A DNA stretch of 28,413 nt from Bacilli bacterium (lineage in GTDB: Bacteria; Bacillota_I; Bacilli_A; ML615J-28; CAG-698), in the NCBI GenBank assembly GCA_016296945.1, contig JAEDHQ010000017.1, positions 1-28,413 on the forward strand, in the 5' to 3' direction. This document shows, one piece after another, positions 23,521-28,413 of the stretch. The notes under the pieces are model-generated. The model saw only the letters and a program-made list of their open reading frames with translations. It made no database searches and was not told the DNA's origin. The translations under genes and the position numbers were made by a program. Every line of letters starts with the position of its first letter. Position 1 is the first letter of the stretch.

Positions 23521-23945
23521 ATAAACTGAGTATATTATCTTTTTATATATTAGTTATTTTTTAATAATATAAGAAAATATTGGATAAAAATCTATTACAT
23601 TATATATTTTTATAATTAAAAAAATGAAAATAGTTGATTTTACAATCCATAATAATTATTTAATAAATTTTTTAATTGTTTGCTGTGGCAATTAATGAAT
23701 CTAGTTTAATATGTAAAAAAGGATAATTAATTGCTAGTCTCAAAGTGTTTGTTTCTTTTAAATTAGAAAGAAGGAATTATTAAATAATTTATAACGATTA
23801 ATGATAGAAGTATTATATTCAATTATTGTTTAAATTAAGAATAATATATGTAATTAACAAAAATATAAAAGGGAAAAAATTAAAACCTCATCTAGACTAA
23901 ACTAAATGAGGTTTTTTTCTTTTGAATTTATGACAGAGCCTTTAT
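23521..23945. other. AT-rich intergenic region with a possible decayed frame
   Basis: This is the 425-base gap between the converging GH3 and 85-residue genes. It contains no convincing gene. On the minus strand a frame at 23672-23776 reads NLKETNTLRLAINYPFLHIK and is stop-bounded, with no start codon; it may be a gene scrap or chance. Apart from the terminator at 23882-23918 nothing else is visible. Confidence 0.3.
23882..23918. terminator. Bidirectional terminator
   Basis: AAAACCTCAT (23882-23891) pairs with ATGAGGTTTT (23906-23915). A T-run follows on the plus strand, and an A-run at 23875-23880 provides one on the minus strand. It stands between converging genes. Confidence 0.75.
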
Positions 23946-24203
23946 CTACTGTCTCCACACAATATGTGTTTGATCAATTTCTTCATCTTTGGTTTTGAAT
24001 TCTATAAAATAGAAAGGATGATTATTAAAATCATTTTTAAATTGATCTATTGAGATAAAACTTTTGAAATTTTTATTTTGTACTAATATTTGATTATTCA
24101 TTAAGGTGTAAAGAATCTCTTTTTGACCATATGGTTTACATAATAATGTATGTTGTTCTTTAAGTAAAAGAAGAGCTTCTTGTAATGTGTTTATTCTTTG
24201 CAT
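23946..24203 (-). CDS. Small hypothetical protein downstream of the aminopeptidase
   Basis: This is an uncharacterised 85-residue protein beginning MQRINTLQEALLLLKEQHTL and ending in a Glu/Asp-rich stretch. It has a short N-terminal amphipathic helix and alternating strand-like segments, no membrane segment and no motif I recognise. Its ATG is three bases beyond the aminopeptidase stop and it has no clear SD, suggesting translational coupling. A terminator follows. A real gene is likely from the tight spacing and full-length frame, but its function is unknown. Confidence 0.6.
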   Translation of the reverse strand: MQRINTLQEALLLLKEQHTLLCKPYGQKEILYTLMNNQILVQNKNFKSFISIDQFKNDFNNHPFYFIEFKTKDEEIDQTHIVWRQ

Positions 24204-24206
24204 TAT

Positions 24207-25574
24207 TTATAGCTTAGAGATAAATGCAACGTAAGCTAAATAAGCTTCATATACATCAGCTTTTGAAACTATTTCCATTGGAGCATGCATATTTAAAACA
24301 GCAATACCGGCATCAATTACATTCATGTTGTAGTTTCCTAAGATATAGGCAATTGTTCCGCCTCCACCTTGATCAACTTTACCAATTTCTGCAGTTTGGA
24401 AGTTAATACCATTTTCATCCATGATTTTTCTGATTTCCGCAAAGTATTCTGGCATTGCATCATTTGCCCCACTCTTACCACGAGAACCAGTATATTTATT
24501 GAAACAAATTCCATTGCCTAAATATGCAGAGTTTTTAGGATCATTAACATAAGCAAATAACGGATCGAAGCCAGCGGAAACATCACTTGATAGCATTTTT
24601 GTGTTTTCCATCGCATGATGAACTTTGATTTCACTATATGAATCACTTAAGTTAATCATTTCCGCAACTACATTTTCAAACCATTTTGATTGAGCACCAG
24701 TTGCGCCAATTGAACCTACTTCCTCTTTATCTACTAGAATTGCACAAGTAGTGTAGTCACAAGTAGGAGTATCCAAAACAGCACGTAAAGATGTAAATGC
24801 ACAAACTCTATCATCATGGCCATAACCAGCTACCATTGAACGATCTAAACCATAGTCACGAGCGGGACCAGCAGGAACGATTTCTAATTCTGCGCTTAAG
24901 AAATCTTCTTCCTCAAAATCATATTTTTCTTTTAAGATGCGCAAAACATTAGCTTTTACAGCATCCTTTTCCTCATCTTTAAGTGGCATACTGCCTAAAG
25001 TAACATCTAAATCTTCACCTTCAATTACTTTTGCAGCACTCTTTTGCATTTGATCAGCAGATAAGTGAATAAGTAAATCGCTAATGCCTACGATTGGGTC
25101 GGTTGGATCTTCACCAATTACGACATCAATTGAAGTACCATCTTTCTTACAAACAACGCCATAAATAGCTAGAGGGATTGTAACCCATTGATACTTTTTG
25201 ATACCACCATAGTAATGAGTATCAAGCAAAGCGAAATTATTTTTTTCATAAACTGGATTTTGTTTTACATCTAAACGAGGTGAATCAATATGAGCACCTA
25301 AAACACGTAAACCAGCTTCTAGTGGTTTATTACCAATAACAAAAACAGCTACATTTTTATTTTTATTAGTAACATATACTTTGTCTCCAGCTTTTAAGCT
25401 AGTAAATTCTTTTAATTCTTTAAAACCATAATCTTTTGCTATTTTTACTGATTCTTTGACACATTCACGTTCGGTTTTACCAAGAGAAAGGAATCTTTTA
25501 TAGTCTTCATTAAATTCCATTACTTTTTTTAATTGTTCACAATCATATTTTTTCCAAGCACTTTTTGCGTACAT
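24207..25574 (-). CDS. M18-family metallo-aminopeptidase
   Basis: This cytosolic M18 aminopeptidase trims N-terminal residues from peptides with two divalent metals. The 455-residue length fits the family. Ligand motifs appear in order: GAHIDSPRLDVK, GYGHDDRVCAF, the catalytic and ligand Glu pair in VDKEEVGSIGATG, SSDVSAGFDP, and the final His in VLNMHAPMEIVSKAD. NDAMPEYFAEIRKI and the glycine-rich QGGGGTIAYILG lie near the end. There is no signal peptide. The SD AAGGAGGAAAG is strong, and the codon use suggests a well-expressed gene. It is followed by the 85-residue gene in the same transcript. Confidence 0.95.
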   Translation of the reverse strand: MYAKSAWKKYDCEQLKKVMEFNEDYKRFLSLGKTERECVKESVKIAKDYGFKELKEFTSLKAGDKVYVTNKNKNVAVFVIGNKPLEAGLRVLGAHIDSPRLDVKQNPVYEKNNFALLDTHYYGGIKKYQWVTIPLAIYGVVCKKDGTSIDVVIGEDPTDPIVGISDLLIHLSADQMQKSAAKVIEGEDLDVTLGSMPLKDEEKDAVKANVLRILKEKYDFEEEDFLSAELEIVPAGPARDYGLDRSMVAGYGHDDRVCAFTSLRAVLDTPTCDYTTCAILVDKEEVGSIGATGAQSKWFENVVAEMINLSDSYSEIKVHHAMENTKMLSSDVSAGFDPLFAYVNDPKNSAYLGNGICFNKYTGSRGKSGANDAMPEYFAEIRKIMDENGINFQTAEIGKVDQGGGGTIAYILGNYNMNVIDAGIAVLNMHAPMEIVSKADVYEAYLAYVAFISKL

Positions 25575-25624
25575 ACTTTCCTCCTTAAAAATTTACAATA
25601 ATATATATAATTATTATTGATATT

Positions 25625-25654
25625 ATTATATCACATTTTAGATAATAAAGACAA
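25625..25654 (-). promoter_or_regulatory. Promoter of the aminopeptidase gene
   Basis: On the minus strand TTGTCT, 18 bases, then TATAAT (complement of 25625-25630) with a TGA extension, about 50 bases upstream of the start. The same TGTGATATAAT string appears before tmcAL and the DUF1648 gene. Confidence 0.6.
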
Positions 25655-25689
25655 ATAATTATAAAAAACTTTTAAAAATCATAATTATA

Positions 25690-25698
25690 TGTTATAAT
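25690..25698 (+). promoter_or_regulatory. Extended -10 promoter for the 217-residue gene and macro gene
   Basis: TGT-TATAAT (TATAAT at 25693-25698) lies 19 bases before the ATG; no good -35 is visible. Confidence 0.45.
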
Positions 25699-25716
25699 TT
25701 TTTTGGTGAAAAGATT

Positions 25717-26370
25717 ATGGATTATATCTTAAAAACAAATAATGATTTAAAATATATAATAAAAAAATATGGTGCAAAAGGACTTTCTGAAGTAGTTAGT
25801 AATGATTTGATTTATCGGTACAAAGATGATTATTATTTTTCTTTAAGTAAATACAAAGTAGAAACTAATATTTTAATCCAAATAATTAAGATATTATTTA
25901 AAAATAAATTTTTTATTGAAGCAACAAAACTACTTTCAAAAAAGACTTATTTTGTAACGCAAATAAAAGAAATTAAAAAATATAGTTTTTTAGCTTATGA
26001 ATATTATTTTTTAGGGATGTCGTTAAAAGAATTAAATCCTAAAGCAGAATGTTTTACACAAATCATTAGATTGCCTGATGATATATTAATGAAAATAAAC
26101 AAATTAAATGATTTAAATGAAAGAATAATTGTTTTACAATTATATAATAAATTTTTAGATAAGATTATTGATTTATATGATATCATACCTCTTTCTATAT
26201 ATAATATAGAGAATAACGTTGAGCAAATTAAATCTAATATAATTAATTTTAACCAAGATGACTTAGTTCAAAACATAAATATTAAAGAAGATTATATGTT
26301 TGAAATAGATGAAATAAAGGAAAAAATTAAAGTTATTATTAATTTTATTCACAATACAAGGAGAATATAA
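25717..26370 (+). CDS. Hypothetical protein preceding the macro-domain gene
   Basis: This is a 217-residue protein I do not recognise. It is rich in Lys, Ile, Asn and Tyr, appears largely alpha-helical, has one cysteine, and has no signal peptide or membrane segment. The start MDYILKTNNDLKYIIKKYGA has a plausible winged or helix-hairpin look, with a stretch near residues 18-45 (YGAKGLSEVV, then YRYKDDYYFSLSKY). That could suggest a small nucleic-acid-binding fold, but this is weak. The SD GGTGAA lies upstream. Its stop is one base before the macro gene, whose SD AAGGAG lies inside it, so the two products are very likely made together. Confidence 0.65.
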   Translation: MDYILKTNNDLKYIIKKYGAKGLSEVVSNDLIYRYKDDYYFSLSKYKVETNILIQIIKILFKNKFFIEATKLLSKKTYFVTQIKEIKKYSFLAYEYYFLGMSLKELNPKAECFTQIIRLPDDILMKINKLNDLNERIIVLQLYNKFLDKIIDLYDIIPLSIYNIENNVEQIKSNIINFNQDDLVQNINIKEDYMFEIDEIKEKIKVIINFIHNTRRI

Positions 26371-26371
26371 A

Positions 26372-27364
26372 ATGCCTTTAAAAATTATACGAAGTGAAAT
26401 AATAAACTTACATGTTGATGCTATTGTCAATCCCACTGATGAATGTTATTCAGGAAGTGGGAGCATTGATTTAGAAGTTCAATATAAATGTGGAAAACGC
26501 TTAAAGAATTTGCTTAAAGAACTACCAAGACTAAATGAAAGTGAAGCAGTGATAACTGATGCCTATAACATGAATTGTAAGAAAATAATTCATGTTCATG
26601 GCCCTATTTGGAATAATGGTAATGCCAACGAAATTACAAAATTAGAAAAAACTTATGCAAATGTTTTAGATTTGGTAGTTGAAAATGATTTAGAAACTGT
26701 TGCTTTTCCATTAATTTCGACGGGTAAGTTTGGTTTTCCAAAAGAACTAGCAGTAGATATTGCTACAAATACTATTGCGAAATATTTATTTAGTAATGAT
26801 TTAACTGTGTACTTAGTCGTTTATGATAAAGAATCATTTGGAATAACTAAAAACTTATTTGATGATATTCAAGAATATATCGATGAAAACTATATTAATG
26901 AAGCTTCTCTAAAAAGAAATATAAGAGATCGTAAGGTATATCGATTATCGAATGCATCCAAAAGAGTATCTAATGATCCAGATTTATCTTTTTGTGCAGC
27001 GGCACTAAATTTTGATAAAATTAAGCTCGAAGATACTTTTACAATAAAACTCCTTAATTTGATTGACCAAAAGAAGTTAAAAGATAGTGATGTTTATAAG
27101 AAGGCAAATATTGATCGAAAGCTTTTCAGTAAGATTCGTAGCAATCTTAATTACAATCCAAGCAAGAAAACTGCGATTGCCCTTGGTATTGCCTTAGAAC
27201 TAACGTATGATGAACTACAAGATCTTTTATCAAGAGCAAGTTATACTTTATCACATAGTAATTTATTTGATGTTGTTATTGAGGGATGTATTAATAAAGG
27301 TATTTATGATATTTTTCAAATTAATAATATTCTTTTTGAATATGATTTGCCGCTATTAGATTAA
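26372..27364 (+). CDS. Macro domain fused to a C-terminal HTH-like domain
   Basis: Residues 1 to about 165 form a macro domain, the ADP-ribose-binding or hydrolysing fold. VDAIVNPTDECYSGSGSID stands where NAAN...GGGGVD is usual, with Asn20 kept but the second Asn changed to Asp23 and the loop reading GSGS. KIIHVHGPIW and FPLISTGKFGFPKELA (113-127) are well conserved. Residues about 236-290 look like a Cro/XRE-type helix-turn-helix: SDVYKKANIDRKLFSKIRS, then NPSKKTAIALGIALELTYDEL. A helical C-terminus follows (to 330). It may sense ADP-ribose or a related nucleotide and bind DNA, which is inference. Operon with the upstream 217-residue gene; the vWA gene follows. Confidence 0.82.
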   Translation: MPLKIIRSEIINLHVDAIVNPTDECYSGSGSIDLEVQYKCGKRLKNLLKELPRLNESEAVITDAYNMNCKKIIHVHGPIWNNGNANEITKLEKTYANVLDLVVENDLETVAFPLISTGKFGFPKELAVDIATNTIAKYLFSNDLTVYLVVYDKESFGITKNLFDDIQEYIDENYINEASLKRNIRDRKVYRLSNASKRVSNDPDLSFCAAALNFDKIKLEDTFTIKLLNLIDQKKLKDSDVYKKANIDRKLFSKIRSNLNYNPSKKTAIALGIALELTYDELQDLLSRASYTLSHSNLFDVVIEGCINKGIYDIFQINNILFEYDLPLLD

Positions 27365-27366
27365 AT

Positions 27367-27383
27367 GTCGCTTTTAAAGCGAC
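27367..27383. promoter_or_regulatory. Perfect 17-bp palindrome, candidate operator
   Basis: GTCGCTTTTAAAGCGAC is an 8-bp inverted repeat around a single central base. It starts two bases after the macro-gene stop. No T-run follows (next come CATATATA), so it is a poor terminator. It sits upstream of the likely vWA promoter, in an otherwise A/T-only spacer, which suits a dimeric DNA-binding protein. It may still be a weak hairpin. Confidence 0.4.
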
Positions 27384-27405
27384 CATATATATAAAATAAA
27401 ATGAT

Positions 27406-27440
27406 AAAATACCTCTGTAAATAGTTAATGGAGGTATTTT
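27406..27440 (+). repeat. Inverted repeat enclosing the vWA Shine-Dalgarno
   Basis: AAAATACCTC (27406-27415) pairs perfectly with GAGGTATTTT (27431-27440) over a 15-base loop, followed by more T residues. The right arm includes the GGAGG of the vWA gene. It could be a terminator for the macro gene, a fold that hides the ribosome site, or both. A TAAAAT (27405-27410) in the left arm is the likely -10 for vWA. Confidence 0.5.
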
Positions 27441-27444
27441 TATT

Positions 27445-28071
27445 ATGAAAAAAGATTTAACTGAAATCGTATTTATTTTAGACAGAAGTGGTTCAATGGC
27501 AAATGTTGTTGATGACACGATTGGTGGCTTTAATAGTTTATTAAAGAAACATCAAGAATTACCTGGTGAATGTTTAGTTTCGACTGTTTTATTTGATAAT
27601 GACAGTGAAGTATTGCATGATCGATTAGATATCAAAGATATTAAACCTATTACTTCTAAAGAATATTATGTTAGAGGTTGTACAGCCTTATTAGATGCTA
27701 TAGGTGGAGCTATTCATCATATAGGAAATATTCATAAATATATTAGAGAAGATGATGTTCCTGAAAAAACAATTTTTGTTGTTACAACTGATGGAATGGA
27801 AAATGCTTCAAAAAATTATGATTACAAAAAAGTTAAAGAAATGATAGAACGACAACAATCAAAATATCAATGGGAATTTATCTTTTTAGGTGCAAATATT
27901 GATGCTTGTAAGGAAGCAAATAGACTTGGAATTAACAAAGATTTTGTAATGGAATACGAAAATAATACCAAGGGTATATCGAAACAATATGAATGTATGA
28001 GTGAAGCAATTAGACAAACTCGTTATGAAAAAAAAGTTAGCAAAAATTGGAAAAATAATAAAAATAATTAA
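27445..28071 (+). CDS. von Willebrand factor A (vWA) domain protein
   Basis: This cytosolic vWA-fold protein of 208 residues resembles the small TerY-like group. The MIDAS metal site is complete: D13-x-S15-x-S17 in ILDRSGSM, a conserved Thr in RGCTALLDAIG, and the Asp of TTDGMEN. IGGFNSLLKKHQ after the first motif and WEFIFLGANIDA near residue 150 are typical of this group. The tail is basic (KVSKNWKNNKNN). Such proteins bind partners through Mg2+ and often serve as scaffolds in stress systems; no enzyme activity is expected. It follows the macro-HTH gene by 80 bases and may be regulated with it. GGAGG lies ten bases before the ATG. Confidence 0.85.
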   Translation: MKKDLTEIVFILDRSGSMANVVDDTIGGFNSLLKKHQELPGECLVSTVLFDNDSEVLHDRLDIKDIKPITSKEYYVRGCTALLDAIGGAIHHIGNIHKYIREDDVPEKTIFVVTTDGMENASKNYDYKKVKEMIERQQSKYQWEFIFLGANIDACKEANRLGINKDFVMEYENNTKGISKQYECMSEAIRQTRYEKKVSKNWKNNKNN

Positions 28072-28099
28072 AAAAATTATAGATTTTGACTTTTAATTG

Positions 28100-28108
28100 T
28101 GCTATAAT
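28100..28108 (+). promoter_or_regulatory. Extended -10 promoter of the terminal small gene
   Basis: TGC-TATAAT (TATAAT at 28103-28108) lies 28 bases before the ATG. A TTGACT at 28086-28091 is too close (11 bases) to be its -35. Confidence 0.5.
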
Positions 28109-28136
28109 AAATCATCATATGAAAGGAGAATAAATT

Positions 28137-28370
28137 ATGAATTTTGATAAGGCTTTTAAGAAATTATCTAGATTAGTTCAATTTATTTTATTAATCATCC
28201 CTGGTGTTAGTTTTGTTACAGGCTTATTAGTAAGATTAAGTGCTGTTTTAAGAAAAGCAAATTTAGTTAATGTATTAGGTTTAATCTTAATGTTCATTTC
28301 TGGTGGTTTACTAGGAATTTTAGACGTTATTTGTATTCTTTTAACTAAGAACTTATTCTTATTAGATTAA
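28137..28370 (+). CDS. Small two-helix membrane protein
   Basis: This 77-residue protein has a short charged N-terminus (MNFDKAFKKLSRL) and two hydrophobic segments. One is about residues 14-34; the other is about 42-70 with LGLILMFISGGLLGILDVI. The basic link SAVLRKANLVN between them suggests a hairpin in the membrane. I do not recognise a family; small proteins of this kind are common in gut Bacillota. AAAGGAGAA lies seven bases before the ATG, and its own promoter and terminator frame it, so it is a single-gene unit. Confidence 0.7.
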   Translation: MNFDKAFKKLSRLVQFILLIIPGVSFVTGLLVRLSAVLRKANLVNVLGLILMFISGGLLGILDVICILLTKNLFLLD

Positions 28371-28388
28371 TTTAAACATTTTAAAATC

Positions 28389-28413
28389 GATGTAGCTTTT
28401 GCTACATCTTTTT
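28389..28413 (+). terminator. Rho-independent terminator
   Basis: GATGTAGC (28389-28396) pairs with GCTACATC (28401-28408) across a TTTT loop, followed by T residues to the window edge. Confidence 0.88.

Noticed and set aside
28086..28108. TTGACT followed by TATAAT
   Set aside because: The spacing of 11 bases is far from the 16-18 needed; only the extended -10 is kept.
1..28413. tRNA, rRNA, riboswitch or T-box elements
   Set aside because: No T-arm GGTTCGA-type sequence with a matching acceptor stem and no conserved leader core was seen on reading the spacers; alaS has no leader at all.

Overview
The window is about 28 kb of very AT-rich DNA (roughly 30% G+C by eye) from a low-GC Gram-positive bacterium. 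It uses the standard code: no gene reads through TGA, and TAA is the usual stop. A spoVAC-spoVAD-spoVAE operon points to an endospore former or a recent descendant of one. MurI, an Amidase_2 protein, a GH3 NagZ-type enzyme and lipoprotein signal peptides show a walled monoderm cell. RNase J2, SalA-type Mrp, TmcAL, TrmL and the alaS-ruvX-DUF1292 order fit Bacilli or Erysipelotrichia-like Bacillota, perhaps a gut or uncultured lineage. That placement is inference; no rRNA or other phylogenetic marker was read.

Layout. (1) 1-840: a window-edge membrane/coiled-coil gene on the minus strand with richer, different codon use, then decayed coding scraps and two terminators. (2) 884-3130: the spore DPA-channel genes spoVAC-AD-AE followed by a two-domain DUF1540 protein. 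(3) 3168-8495: rnjB (RNase J2), alaS, ruvX and a DUF1292 protein with an extraordinary Cys/His/Asp tail, followed by a fragment of an RHS-repeat gene. (4) 8704-11001, minus strand: tmcAL and a SalA-like Mrp ATPase. (5) 11035-13354: a surface lipoprotein nuclease with Ig-like repeats and a GNAT acetyltransferase. (6) 13376-14340, minus: psuG. (7) 14622-17100: murI, a tandem murI-like pseudoenzyme without the catalytic cysteines, trmL and a small charged protein. (8) 17168-20481: an apparent four-gene operon of tag, a YbaK-type deacylase, a lipoprotein tyrosine phosphatase and an N-acetylmuramoyl-L-alanine amidase. (9) 20524-23918: a DUF1648 membrane protein and a large BIG2-repeat GH3 lipoprotein. 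(10) 23946-25654, minus: an M18 aminopeptidase and a small hypothetical. (11) 25690-28413: an unknown 217-residue protein, a macro domain fused to an HTH-like domain, a vWA protein and a small membrane protein.

The most system-like stretch is the last one. An ADP-ribose-type macro module joined to a putative DNA-binding domain sits next to a MIDAS-bearing vWA protein, with a perfect 17-bp palindrome between them. The second point of interest is the MurI/pseudo-MurI pair. Most other genes are recognisable housekeeping, sporulation or envelope functions. No tRNA, rRNA, CRISPR array, transposase or intact phage gene was recognised.
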